DNA of 64,000 nucleotides, from contig NC_021674.1 of NCBI RefSeq assembly GCF_000247815.1, positions 10,449,626 through 10,513,625 of the forward strand. The letters run 5' to 3'. The DNA comes from Ficedula albicollis. Taxonomy: Eukaryota > Chordata > Aves > Passeriformes > Muscicapidae. The translations under genes and the position numbers were made by a program. Shown here in pieces: positions 1-12,392 of the stretch; position 1 is the stretch's first letter; the number at the start of each line of letters is the position of its first letter. The notes beneath the pieces were generated by a model, which worked only from the letters and a program-made list of their open reading frames with translations, was not told where the DNA came from and ran no database searches.

Positions 1-61
1 TGATCTGGGCATTTCTTCATAATCTCAGATTTTAACCTTTTCATTTTTTTCTTCCCCCTAG
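1..61 (+). other. MEIS1: 3' end of upstream MEIS1 intron with splice acceptor
   Basis: The window opens inside an intron. A pyrimidine-rich stretch from about 35 to 59 leads into the acceptor AG at 60-61, and the sequence TTTTAAC just upstream (about 30-36) is a plausible branch-point region. The coding frame opens directly after the AG. The exons for the homothorax/PBX-binding domain that precede this point in the MEIS1 family lie outside the window. Confidence 0.85.
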
Positions 62-173
62 CCCTCCTGGAACAGAGACCACGATGACACGGCATCAACA
101 CGCTCCGGGGGAACCCCTGGACCCTCCAGTGGAGGACACACATCACACAGCGGGGACAACAGCAGTGAGCAAG
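62..173 (+). CDS. MEIS1: MEIS1 internal exon: Ser/Gly/Thr-rich linker before the homeodomain
   Basis: This 112-bp internal exon encodes 37 codons plus one base, starting [17 protein letters not shown] and ending DNSSEQ with the first base of a glycine codon. MEIS1 is a nuclear TALE-class homeodomain transcription factor that binds DNA with PBX and HOX partners. This segment is the flexible linker between the N-terminal PBX-interaction (Meis/PREP) domain and the homeodomain. The acceptor is AG at 60-61 and the donor GTAGGA starts at 174. The exon begins in phase 0 and ends in phase 1, which matches the start of the next exon at 30054 and rebuilds glycine [14 protein letters not shown] and GGHTSHSGD are as remembered for MEIS1; MEIS2 differs at several of these positions. 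An ORF starting at the ATG at 84 is in another frame and is not real. By comparison with human MEIS1 this is probably exon 7, but the exon number is inference. Confidence 0.96.
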
Positions 174-2795
174 GTAGGAACAGAGCCCTCACACTTTCCT
201 AGCTGGCAAGTGGTCACCAGCATGCTCAGGGACTGGTTACTCTCTTTCTGGTGCGGAAATATGCTCGGGTACTAGGGGGTTTGTGCTGAGAAAGGTCTAT
301 CTTCCTTTTTTTTGTGACATTTTTTCTTCCATCTCCTCCTAGTAAAGGGATTGGTATCTTTATTTCTTTGACCCTGCCAGCAGGCACATGTTAGAGCAAC
401 ATAGGTACCAAATTTGCAGTGTGCTTAATAAAAATAAGAAATTAGAATTTTGGGGTTTTTTTCTTCATTCAAATGGGCTAAAAAATGAAATCTTCAAAAC
501 CAAATGTAATTAAGATTGCAGAAATGCATGCTGTTATTTCAAAGATGCCATCGAAACTTGATTGCATATAAAGAAGAGATGGTAGCTGGCCCGTTTTACA
601 AAATCCTGAGATGTGCTTTTACTTACTTTTTTATACTCAATTCCAATTTACTTGAATGCAAGAACGTTCTGTTTGAGTGCCAGGCCTGAGTAGCTGATTT
701 AGCAGGGCAAGTATGAAATGAGCTTGGTGTAATGGAAGTGGGACATTCTACAAATAATCAAAAACTCTGTCTGTCTCAGAAACTCTGAAGTCTAAAAAGC
801 TGAATCTCTGGATTTTTTTTTTTTTTGTGAGATGCTGAAAGCATATTTTTTCTGAAGAGACCAACTGCAGTGGATTTAGTGTTAATTTAATGCAATTAAA
901 ATTTAAAAAGGATCCTTAATCTGAATATAAAAGAGAGTGCTTTATTGAAGTTGACTCTGAACTCACAATAGGTATATACTTTTAAATCTGGTTTTATGAT
1001 CATGTTTCATTCAAGTGCTGTTAGACAACAAAGGAATTGTGTTTCCAAAAAAAGGTTGAACAGTACTGATTAGCATTGCAAAGTCTGCATTTAACAAGAT
1101 TAGTTTTTAAACTAAACCAGTATATTTTAATTTTTTATATGCATGGATTTAACTTACATGGTGAATAACATCTCTTTATAGAATTTTAAGTATTTGAGAC
1201 TCGTTATTGTTTAAAGAAAAGTTGCTGACTTCATCGCAAGTGTAGCCTAGTAAAAATGGGGCCTGGAATAGTAAACTGTTGCAGAGCTGAGGCAGAAACT
1301 GGTAACCTTCTGACCTCTGACTTTTACTGGAAAATGATATGCAACATAAATTCAGGGGGCCTTTTTTCTTTCAAGTATGTATACATATATATTCTAGTGG
1401 TGCTGTTCACAATGGTATAGTTGAAGTGGTGTCAACTTGTTCATTAGAGCCCCTTGCTTTTGGAGCAAACTTTAAATCCATGGGGTTTTTTAAAGGCTGA
1501 AAAAGCTGCTTGAAAAATAAGCTTTGAACTAAAATGTGGTGTTTTGAGAGGGTTTTCGTATTCGTTTAGGGCTGTTCTTTTATTAGATGGATGTGCATGT
1601 GTTTATGTGGATATGTGCGTGGACAAAACATCTGTGGGGAGGCCACAGATGCCAGAATGCTCCTAGAACCACGTTGGAAATTTAGCTTATTCCTGGTGTA
1701 TTTTTAGATTTAGATTTTCAGACTTCATTTTCTCCTAAATGTGGCATTTTAGTAGTCTGGAGTGCTGGTCATATCTGTTGTCTTATTGCTATCCTGATGA
1801 GTTCCTAGCAAGGTGCATGCTGCAGCCTCAGTCAGGAAAGGTTTACTAAAGTGAGTTTCAAGCCTGAGTCCTATGAAATATCCACAGAAGGACTTGTGAT
1901 GCTTTAGTCAGTTCTGGAACTGTTACCCAAACCCCAGTGGCTTACTGAGGCTAGTATTGCTGCCAGTGCTTGATAGAGGATAGAGGGTTTTGTGAAGAAG
2001 GCTCAGTGCATTAAAACTTTGGAGAAGAGTAACAAAAGTGGGAATTTGATAACCAGAGCTCTCAGGTCAAGTTTGGGAAAGGAATTTTGGAAAAGTGATC
2101 CTGTCCTGGCGGTCTCTGTTACCAAGACTTGCCTTCAGGCCACATGCCACTTTTGGAAATGGCATTGTTTTTGAGGAACAGGAATGTGGTGATCTTGCTG
2201 AGCCTTGCTTTATGTCTTGTTTACATGAAATTCTCTAAAGCTTGAGATTATGGGGGAAGCTCATTTGTTTAAGCACACCCATGCCTGCATGTACACCTTC
2301 TGTAAAAAAAAAACAAAACAAAAAAACAACCAAAATGTGATTTTAACATTTCCCTGTGGGAAAGAAGTCAAAAAATACGACACTCAAGGACCAAAACGGA
2401 AGAGAACAAAAGGATAGCAAATATCCTGTCTTTCCCCAACTGCATTTAATCTCCAGATTCTGTGATTTGGTGGCTTTTCTTCTGTGGCCTGATGTTAGGA
2501 GTACATCAGTGTGGTTAAACCCCTGTGTTCACCACTTCTGGGTGCTTTTCTTGGCAGCAGAAGAAGCCAGCATGGCACTCCCATAGCAGCCAGGTGCTGC
2601 GGAGGGGTGGCAGCAAAAGGCTGGAGACACACATGCTCGTGCTTGCAAGCATAGGAGTTAACTTGAGATGCATGCATTGCGTGACATATATTCAGTATAT
2701 TATGGGCCTCCCTATTTTTAGGAGTTTGTAAAAGTTCCTTTTGGTTCCTTCCATCTGTCAAGATCACATTTGCCATTAAAAAAAAAAAAAAAAAA

Positions 2796-3138
<343 letters not shown>

Positions 3139-3529
3139 ATTAAAAAAAAAAAAAAAAAAAAAAGCAAATCTGATCGCCAGAAATAAAACCCTCTAAAACT
3201 GTCTGGTTTCAGGTTGTTCTCAAAACCTAGATCCCTTGTTGGGATAGGTGAAAGCACCTTCTGGCCAGGTTTGCAACCTGGCTGAAAGTATCAGAACGAT
3301 TTAAATGCAAGCTTTGCACTTTCAGAGAGGCACACAGACTGGGAAACTTAAGCCTTTAGCAAGACTTTTCTCCTTAGTACTTAACCCAGAGTATGTTAAG
3401 GTCTATTTTTGGACTTTTTGGAGATTTTTTTCTCCTTTACCTTATTCATCACTACAAATCCTGCAAAGTATATTTTTAACTTATTTATATGCCAGTGTAG
3501 AACACCCGTCAAATGATTGCCTTTGAAAT

Positions 3530-3550
3530 CAGGAAAGATGGTCTTTCCTG
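3530..3550. other. Short perfect hairpin, 9-bp stem, 3-nt loop
   Basis: CAGGAAAGA at 3530-3538 is followed after TGG by its exact reverse complement TCTTTCCTG at 3542-3550. A related motif forms a second hairpin at 3799-3831. No T run follows and the context is a vertebrate intron, so a bacterial-type terminator reading is not appropriate. Confidence 0.7.
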
Positions 3551-3798
3551 TAAACATTTTAAAGTCTTTTTAAATGTGTGAATTTATTTACTTAGTAAAT
3601 AGTAATAACTCCCAGCTGCTTCCATCTATTGCAGAAATCCATATTTAACTGCTAGGGACCTGCTCTGAGGTCTCGTGCCATTGAACAGCAGGATATGTTA
3701 TTGCATAGTACGTTGACACAACCTCTTCTAAAGGCCTTGTATTGTGTCATCATAGGGGAGAGTTATAGTACAGGAATGCAGAATAATATTATGAAAAA

Positions 3799-3831
3799 CC
3801 TTTCCTGTTGCTCTGGACTTAACAGGAAAGG
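3799..3831. other. Perfect hairpin, 11-bp stem, 11-nt loop
   Basis: CCTTTCCTGTT at 3799-3809 is exactly complementary to AACAGGAAAGG at 3821-3831, with an 11-nt loop. The stem shares CTTTCCTG/CAGGAAAG with the hairpin at 3530-3550, so the 302-bp interval carries related palindromes at both ends. It ends 21 bp before the tandem duplication at 3853. Function is unknown. A degraded palindromic transposon remnant is possible but not demonstrated. Confidence 0.7.
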
Positions 3832-3852
3832 CCTTTGGAGGTCTGTGTCCAA

Positions 3853-4013
3853 ATGGTGCAAAGAGAGCTGAATTTACATAGTGGAGAAATAATTCACTAA
3901 ATTCTATTCAAAAGAAGAGAAGCAAATTCTTAGATGGTGCAAAGAGAGCTGAATTTACATAGTGGGGAAATAATTCACTAAATTCTATTTAAAAGAAGAG
4001 AAGCAAATTCTTA
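3853..4013. repeat. Two-copy tandem duplication, 81-bp period
   Basis: Unit 1 (3853-3933) and unit 2 (3934-4013) both begin ATGGTGCAAAGAGAGCTG and end AGAAGCAAATTCTTA. I see two substitutions between them (GTGGAGA/GTGGGGA and CTATTCA/CTATTTA). Low divergence points to a recent duplication. There are no further copies and no coding content. Confidence 0.95.
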
Positions 4014-4605
4014 ACAGGCAGGTGATGCTGAGCTCATGACAGCACTGTTTTATCTTACTGTGTCTTGTAAATTCAAAAGAGTCCTGTTTGGGTTATTGAG
4101 AGATCTATTTTGTTTGTTTTTCAAATAGCAAGACCAGGAAGATGCTGAACAAAGCCTTGGTACAGTCACTTTTCATCCAGAGTAGAGTTCTTTATTTCCC
4201 ATTTATGTCTTCTACACGGCTTAAAACAAAAAGCAAAATAATCCATCAGTGCCACCTTATTTGTGCGTATTGTTTCTCTCTTTTTTTTTTTCCCCCAAGA
4301 CTCAGCCTGCGTTCAAAGCATTTCTTTAACCTCCAAATAATTGTTGCTCCTTCAAGCCGGGAGTAGAAAGCAGCGATATTTCTTTACAAAAATATATCAA
4401 TGGCTGCAATGGTTTATTTTTTTTTCAAGGTTTTGTAGGAGTTTGAGCGACCTATAGGCAAAAAGGCAATCGGGTTTATTATCGCTGGGAATCTCCAGGC
4501 GGTTGTTTGGAGGCTGCAAAGGCAGGCGACAGAGCTGGGAAGAGGGGGAGAGAAGGGCCGCATTATGCTCCAGATGACTGAGCAAGGATTTATATACCAG
4601 CTTGC

Positions 4606-4672
4606 CTTTTTTTTTTTCCCCTTTTTTTTTTCCGCTTTTTTTCCCTTTTTTTTTTTCTTTTTTTTTTTTTTT
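4606..4672. repeat. Polypyrimidine tract (T runs broken by short C runs)
   Basis: A near-continuous stretch of T with CCCC, CCGC and CCC interruptions ends directly at the 28-bp tandem duplication that follows. The purine strand yields lysine-rich chance reading frames that are not real genes. Confidence 0.9.
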
Positions 4673-4726
4673 AACATGGGAGAAGAAAAGTAATAAGACT
4701 AACATGGGAGAAGAAAAGTAATAAGA
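4672..4726. repeat. Two-copy tandem duplication, 28-bp period
   Basis: The segment TAACATGGGAGAAGAAAAGT plus AATAAGA occurs at 4672 and again at 4700 with no internal mismatch. It abuts a long polypyrimidine tract, which may have promoted replication slippage. Confidence 0.95.
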
Positions 4727-5572
4727 GCGGGGAGGCATTTGAAGCGGTCAGATGGCCGATGACTAATGGGATAGGTGGGCAGGAGCCCTCGGATTGGGTG
4801 TCTTAATGAGCACATTTCGCACCGAGTTTGGGCTGCAGTTCCCCTTCACCTTTGCCCTTTATTGACCGAACTGACACTTCATTTTTCACATACTTCCAAT
4901 TATGGCTGAGCTTAAGTGTCGCCCTGCCTCCTTTCTTTCTTGCCTATGGATGGCTTGAGAGTGGCTAAGGCCACAGAAGATATTTTAATCTGAAAAACTA
5001 CCATAGCAAGGCAGGTTTAGGGTGTAACCTGAAACTGCTGTCACTTGGCAGTTTCCCCAATGAAAACAAAAGTTTTAATGTTTCTTGTTTAGTGCTTCAC
5101 CAGCAGTCCCTCCTTCCTTCTCTGTGGTGATGTGGGGAATTGCTTTGGGGACGATTGGGTTGGTGAGGGGTGTTTTCCTCGGGGTAAACCATTTCTGGCA
5201 GCACAGGTGTCATGGGTGGGTGTCACCAAAGTAAAGAGATAAACACAAATGAAAAGCAGTGCTGTGCTTGAACAATGGTTTCTCTTTCCTTCCTGATGCA
5301 GTGTGTTCTCAAATGGCTTCTTGTGATGTAACACCTTGCAATGTCCTTTGCTGGACATTCTCCTTATGGAAAAGCAAGGCATAATTGTGCTTGTACTTCT
5401 CAAGCCTTAGACCAGTGTGGATTTGTTGTTTTGGTAATATTTAATGCATGAATGCAGATTTGAGCATGGCCTGGCTGTGAAGCTTTAAGAAGCGGCTGAA
5501 AATGATGCTGGGAGAGGCTGGTAGGATGGAGACAGAAAAATCTGCAGTTGCCCCTTTGCTGTACAAGGAGAA

Positions 5573-5616
5573 CCATGATATATCTCCCACTGCTCCATGA
5601 TATATCTCCCACTGCT
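5573..5616. repeat. Two-copy tandem duplication, 22-bp period
   Basis: The 22-bp unit starting CCATGATATATCTCCC occurs at 5573-5594 and 5595-5616 with perfect identity. It is intronic, with no coding or RNA signal around it. Confidence 0.95.
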
Positions 5617-6033
5617 CAAGCCTGTGCGCATTTCCACGTTGGCTTTTACATGCAGAATCCTTCCAGGGCGGAAATGTCTGTTTGCTTTCGCAGGGCTTAG
5701 GGGGTTTCGGAGCATGCGGTTTTCCTACCAAATGTGGATTCTGTCGGAAATAGTTGGAATAAGTTGTGCTCACATGGGGTGGGTGGGTTTAAGAACAAAA
5801 TAGCTGCTGTTAGGCCTTTCCTTCCCAGCAGCACCACTGGATTTTGCAGCGCAGCTTTCACTACCAACTCTATCATGTGAAATTTGGGTGAGTAATGAGT
5901 GAACATGCCACCTGTGTGCCAGTGGTGATTGCTTTACATTCAAATACCTGGAGACTATGTTGACAATTATTTACATCCAAACAGAGGCCCCCTAAACCAC
6001 AGAAGTATTTATCTCAAAAAAAAAAAAAAAAAA

Positions 6034-6279
<246 letters not shown>

Positions 6280-6479
6280 AAAAAAAAAAAAAAAAGTATG
6301 AAGTATTACCTACTTTATTATGTAGCCCTCTGGCATAGTAATGGCATGGCATATTTTTACTATAATATGGTAATAAAAGAATATGTAAAAGGCAGACAAA
6401 GGTTCTGTCTTTTCACTAAGGTGACCCCTGTTACCAAGTAACTGCTTTACTTATGAGCTTATTAAAAACTCAAAAAAAA

Positions 6480-7120
6480 AATGAGCTTTTCATACTTCAC
6501 AGGCATTGATGTGAAAATGAGCTGTCCTACGAGTAGTTTTCTTGATCATTTTTAGAACAATTGATTAGCCAAAGAGCCGCTGTCATTAGTTGACATTGAC
6601 TGATAGCAATTTGTCACAAGCTCCGAAGGTCAGCCAGGCAGTGGAAGCTTCGGCTTGTCTTTGATTGACCTTTTCTGATGCCATTATCATGCGATCGGTT
6701 AGACTGGATGTGACCCTCGATTAGAAAAGACAGGGCATTAGTCAACAGGGGCTGCTCCCTGTGTTTTTTCTGGTGCTTTATGTATTGTGAATCCCGAATT
6801 AAGCGTAATAGGCTTGTTTGGAAACTGAGCAGTATCAGTTTTCTTGCTGAGGCTCTGCCATCCCCTTTTCTTTTCCTGCTTTTCCATCAAGCAGGCAGCG
6901 CTGTTTGCTTTAAATCAGTGTGAGCACCTGTGCCCTCTTCCTTTGATGTGAGATACGAGATTTAAACCAGGCCCATATTTATCTGAAACTCTTCATGTAG
7001 GTGCATATTCATCAGCAGCACCAGCATTAATTATTTTTATCTCCCCAGAATCATGTTTTATTTTTTAACAGTGATTGAGTGGTTGAGGATTATGCTCATA
7101 ACATGATGTCAATTTATCAT
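6480..7120. promoter_or_regulatory. Candidate conserved intronic enhancer with TALE/HOX-type sites
   Basis: This low-repeat segment is rich in homeodomain-like words. TGATTGAC, a PBX/MEIS-type composite core, lies at 6662-6669. CTGTCATTAGTTGACA (about 6580-6595) and ATTGATTAGCC (about 6560) are nearby. The texture resembles conserved noncoding elements found around developmental transcription factor genes. No alignment could be made, so conservation is inferred. Autoregulation by MEIS/PBX complexes is possible but untested. Confidence 0.35.
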
Positions 7121-10100
7121 TCTGCTCTAAAGCCGGGGGGCGTGAAACTGGTTTTTTCCTCCTTCTAGTTTAGGTTTTCAGTTTTTTGTTTGGTTTTGGT
7201 CTATATATATACTTTTTTTTTTGTTTGTTTCATCAGCCTGATTTGCTGTAATCTTAGATTTTGGCAGTGTTAAATCTGTGTGCCTCAGCTAAGCAGGGTT
7301 GTGCTTCCAGAGTGGTGCATGGGAGCAAGTTCTTACTTAGAAGCGGGTGTCTGTCACGATTTGAGCATTAATCTATTCCCAGTGTCAGGATTTATTTCAA
7401 TCATTCGCATTAGCTTAAATTTCTCTTATTAACAGGCGTTTCTTCTTTTTGCTCTGGCAAAGCTAACTTAAGTACTCATAAATGTTGCTTGTTTTCCCTA
7501 AATTGTGGGTAACATCATCATAAATGAACTCCTTTCCTTGTAAAAAACCTTCCTTCTTTCCATTTGCCTTTCAGGGAAAACCTGAATTTCTCTAAGCACC
7601 AACTTGTTTTTCAGGTCAGCCCCCAGAGATAATAGGCAGTTCAAAACCAGCAAAACCATTTCAGCACGGTTTAATGCGACTTTCAGTCTTTGCTCAGGAA
7701 AAGCTTCCAGCTGGGAGGGGAGCAGAGAGACGACTATGTCAGGAGGCAGATCTTTCAGGCTGAGGCTACTGCCATCAATGGTGGAGCAGGAGGGAAAAAG
7801 ACTTTGGAAACTGTTTACCTTTAAAGTGGCTATGGAAATACAAATATTCCTGACTTCTTGGCCCATCTGTAATCAAGCAGCTAAATCCATGAGCTGGATT
7901 TTTTTTTTTTCTATTTTCTTGGCAAGTTTTTCTGAGCTCATAAATGTCTACCCATTAAACATCTGTGTAGCTGTGCACAAGCCCATGTATACATAGGTGT
8001 GTATATATAAGAATGTGGCCTTAACCCTGAAATGAGAGCATCCATTGGCTTTTGCAGACCCCAAAGTGTGTCTGCACAGAACTAGATGTCTCACTGAGGG
8101 CAGGATCTTGAATGCCAAACAGGGAACAGTGGTGGAAAATAATGACATTGCTAAATCGCATCTTGGGCTGTTAGCCAAAAACTCTGAGTTAGGACTGAAG
8201 GGCATCTTGCTTTCCTCCTTGGATGGGGCAGGGGGAGGCTTGGTTTTGTAAGAAGTTGTAGAAATAGTTTTTAAGTTTTTAGTGTCCAAGATGCCCCTTT
8301 TGAAAGTACTGGAGTTGGGTATTTTCAAGATGGCTGATATGATTTTTTTTTTTCAGTTGCTTTATTCAGATATGGTGATTTTTTTCCTCCACATGCTGGA
8401 TGTTTTCACCTAAATTGTGGTGGCTGATTGGAGCTAAATGATCTTCCCATATGGCCCATATTAAAGGCCAACTTAGTATTCCCACCTTAGTTTTTTCCAG
8501 TTGCTTTTCCAGGTCTTGGTGGGTTCAGCTGAGTCTTTTGCAATCTGATGTAGGCAGAGTGAGACTTCAAGGTGTATGCCATTGACCTCTTTAACTTGGA
8601 GGTTAAAAAAACAAAAGCTGTGATCTTGAGATGTTTGTTTTGAGAGGCATTTTATCACAAGGAGTATAAACTCATAAACATGCTGTATTTCTGGATTAGT
8701 GATGCAACAGGGTGTGCCATCAGGCTGCTTGGCACAAACCATTTTCCTATCTCTCACATGAAAGGCTGGGAGGGGAAAGATGACTAAGGTTGGAGGAGAA
8801 GTCTTTAAAATTAGTTGTGTTTGGAGAAAGTGGGTGCTTGTCCCATAGTGCAAGAACTAAGGGTGGTGTTCATGGCACAAGAGCTGTTCCAGAGTGTTAC
8901 TAGGTTTAAAACAAACAAAAGTGTTTTATGTGTTGGGTTTATTGCTACAGAACATCATTCTGAGGAGGTCAACAGGGGACAAAAAGAGATTAGACCAATT
9001 CATGGAAAAACAGGTTCTTCTGTAGCTATTAAAAACCCTGGTCCAGATGCAGCCGCTGGCTCAGGAAGCTGCCCAAGTGCTGATTGTCAGAGCGGTGGCA
9101 CCGCTGCTTCTGTGTGCCCCCACTTTCCGTAGTGTTTTCCTAAACACCCGTTACTGTTTGTGTGACACACCACCACAAGACCCAGTTACTTGGACAGATG
9201 TCTTCTAGTTTTTATGTTAAAATAATTTTTTATAATTCAATTCAGGAAATAAGATGCTGGATATTTTTGTTTATCCCTTTTTTTAAAAGGCTCTTGCTAA
9301 TGCTGGCATGCTTTTGTTGGGAAGAAAGTAGAGATAGCTTGTATTTTCTTGCCCTTATTACCCCGATGGTGGGAATGGTTTGATGCTATTCATTCAAATT
9401 TGACAGGTGATTGCTTCTGTAAATGAATGCACTCAAATCATAATTGTTGCAACAGAATTGTTTGATTACCTGCCGGTAGCCTCTTTCTCTCTGATAGCTT
9501 TTGGATCACCTGTTTGCTGAGAGCATTTGACAGTCCTCATGTTTATTACCCAATTGAATGTCAGTAGCAATTGCAGCTAAAGATAAACGAAAATGCAAGT
9601 ACTTGTTGACCTTGACTTTTTTCCACAAGATATTGGACTTGATGGCTCTATTGCTGTTGAACTGATAAGAGTTATAAACAGTAGTTGAAGGAAAATGTTT
9701 TATTCCCAGAGGAAAGTACCACACTGCTGTGGGAAATGGCATCTGACTAGCACTCTTTGCCAAATTTGCTTGGTTCACCTTCATTTAGACTGTGGGAAAA
9801 TAAAATCCCAATTTCCCCTTTTATGACTTTAATATCTCTGCAAACGTGAATTCCTGTGCTCTTTGTAAAGTTTTGTTGGCAGACTGTGCCAGTAACAGAC
9901 AGCAAGCACAAGACCTCGCCGTGTTTTATGATGTGCTATAATGAGGATTCTCAATTCTTCCTAATTTTTGGGCTGATTTGATAATTACAGGGAGGGAGCA
10001 GATCTTTCTTCTCCTATTCCATGGAAAGCTTAATATGTCTATAACTGGCAAAGACTGGGAAATGTGTGGCTGTGGGTGGATATTGTCAGAGGGGGGCTGT

Positions 10101-10273
10101 GGGAGGACACAGGCTGGGGATGAAAGCTAAGTTGTTGCAGGGATGGAGAGATGATACTTTCATCGGTCAAGTTTGCACCCACTTCTTTAGGCAAGGTCCC
10201 GCATGGGGTCCTTTAAGGTTTTGGTAGGAGGGGGCTGATTTGGGGGTGCCCTTCCCAGCTGCATTTGGGAAAT

Positions 10274-10288
10274 GGGAGGGAGGGAGGG
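10274..10288 (+). other. Predicted G-quadruplex motif (four GGG runs, 1-nt loops)
   Basis: GGGAGGGAGGGAGGG has four G triplets separated by single A residues, the loop class generally considered most stable. It lies on the sense strand, so it would also be present in the nascent MEIS1 pre-mRNA. ACTCCCTCCCC follows within about 5 bases and could pair with it to form a competing hairpin. Confidence 0.75.
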
Positions 10289-10439
10289 ATGAACTCCCTC
10301 CCCAACAAATTTTCCTGCTATAACCCTCCCATATATATATTCATATATATTTATTTCTAATGATACTCTAATATGAAACCTGAAAGGAAGCCTTCAATGG
10401 AAACAGGAGCACGCAATAGGCTTTGAGATCGTTCAGGAT

Positions 10440-10760
10440 GAAAGTCACTGTATAAACATTATATGTGAAAAGCACAAAAGACAGAGGAATTATATTCTTT
10501 AAAACATAAGTCCTTCTTGTCTCGGCAACTGCTCCGATAAACTCTGTACAGAATTGTAGGAGCTTGTTAAAGCTCCAAAATGCAGGATTAAGCAGTGCTG
10601 TAACAGTTAGCAGAGTCAGACGAGTAATCTTATTGCATTGTAATTTTTTTTAGGTAAGATTAAGCTGGCATTATATTATATGTTTGTGGGCAAGGGGCCA
10701 TTCTTCAAGGGATTAATTAATAGGATCAGCACTGTAAGATGCTGACATAATTTTTTCTAG
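10440..10760. promoter_or_regulatory. Candidate conserved intronic element, AT-rich
   Basis: This repeat-free segment contains TTAATTAA at 10713-10720 within GGGATTAATTAATAGG, together with ATTGCATTGTAATT and AAGATTAAGC. These are homeodomain-type sequences. A small perfect hairpin (GGAGCTT/AAGCTCC) lies near 10559-10576. The regulatory call rests on composition and motif density only. Confidence 0.25.
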
Positions 10761-12344
10761 GCACATTGGTGCACACAAGCTTTTATTATTACTACTTTTT
10801 TTTTTTCCCATTTTAAATTAATGAATGAGGTGGGGACTTTCTCTGGGCAATCAGAGCAGCCTCTGCAGCTTGCAGCAGTGGTGATGTCAGAGCCACCTGT
10901 CACCCTATAATTCATCGGAGGCCATGTCTCACTGGCCTGGTGACCCACTAGTTGGTGACATGAGAAATACCAGAGGGAGATGCCTGATGTCCCTTCTAAC
11001 TAAGCTGGGGTGGGATTGTAGGGCTGTGACTAAGCAAATGCCTGACACTGCTCTGGCAGGTCTTTGAATGAGGGTGGTGTTGGTAAAGTCTTCCACCTTT
11101 CTGCTTTGGCTCTTTAGCCATAATGTCTCCTCATGTAGCCTTTGCTTTGACATGCTTGGACTTTTGCTGCTCAGGCCTGGGAGGTGGGAGAGGACGTGGG
11201 AGAGCGTGGTAGGGCCCGTGATGTGCAGTGGGAGCAGTTTGACGTCAGGATAGGCACTGCCACCCTGCATCCCTCTGTGGCTTGGGAACTTCCTCATCAC
11301 CAGGGAGTACCTCTGGCATCTAATAGCCAGTATATAAATATTTATATAAAAAAAACTTATTTATCTCTTATAAATATTATGAGTATTTGTTCATATATTT
11401 TGTTTTATTCTTTTTCTCTGGAGTATTTAAAATCTCACATAGATTTTGCGGTCAGGTTTTTGCAGTTGCTCATTGCTGAAGTGTAATATGAAAGTGTGAG
11501 AAAAAAGAGACAGCATATAAATAAAAGTACAGTGGGGGCAGCCTTTTAAACTACTTTTCCCTTAGTTTTCCTGGGGCTGATTCTGTGTCGTGGGTGAGAG
11601 ATGGCCCTTGCAATCTCAGTACTGTGCATTGTCTCCAGGTTGTAAGTATATCTTTTGCAGAAGGACAGGAGAAGGCCTACTAGAAGACACCACATATGCC
11701 CTTGGAAAAGACCTAATGGTGGCACACATACCCTAACTTACTCTGAAATCTACCCCAGTGCTCTGAATAGCAGTGTCACATGGGTGCATGCTAAATATAT
11801 TCTGGAGTCTGTAGTGTCCCGATGGACCTCGAAGAAGGCATATCTTAGCTTTCTCTGGTCAGCAAGTGAAGGTCATGGAAACAAGGCTTATAGAATGGAG
11901 AATCTTTTGTTGGTCTCATTGCTGTGCCAAGAGAGTCTCCTCCCTTTCTCCCTGCCTGGCACAGCACTGAGGGAAGAACCCCATGGTGGAGTTCCTGCTT
12001 GGATTATAGCACATGCATGGAATGCCTTCCTAAAGCAGGGGAAAGAGGGAATGAGGTCAGCATTAACTGAATGGCTCGACGTTAAGTGTCATTTAAAATG
12101 GGGTTAAAGTTTCAGGGCACTGTAATGTCGGAGTGTAGCAGCTTCTTGTTAAAGAGCAGGAGATAAGATGCAGGCAAATTACAGAAAGGGGGAAAAAGAG
12201 ACAACGAAGTGGAGTTAAAATGTTGTTTGTTCTGTACTTCTCCTCCCTTCCCCACTTAGAAGAGCACCTATTTATCTCTCCTGTCCCATCATCCTGCCTG
12301 TGGCAATAAGAATGCCCCAGGAGAGGCTTTTGTGCAGGATCCTG

Positions 12345-12345
<1 letters not shown>

Positions 12346-12391
<46 letters not shown>
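12346..12391. repeat. Poly-T run of 46 bp
   Basis: This is an uninterrupted run of 46 T. Unlike the A/T runs next to the poly-C blocks, it carries no inserted C block and no flank duplication. It is a useful internal comparison for the artefact hypothesis. Read from the other strand it could be the tail of an old retroposed sequence, but no element body is recognisable downstream. Confidence 0.97.

Positions 12392-12392
<1 letters not shown>

Noticed and set aside
7498..7866. Minus-strand 122-codon frame with varied composition
   Set aside because: It looks more protein-like than most, but I recognise no domain. An overlapping plus-strand frame of similar length exists, and there is no splice or promoter context. 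A homology search would settle it.
10559..10576. Small hairpin GGAGCTT/AAGCTCC
   Set aside because: A 7-bp stem is expected by chance many times in 64 kb. No further feature supports it.
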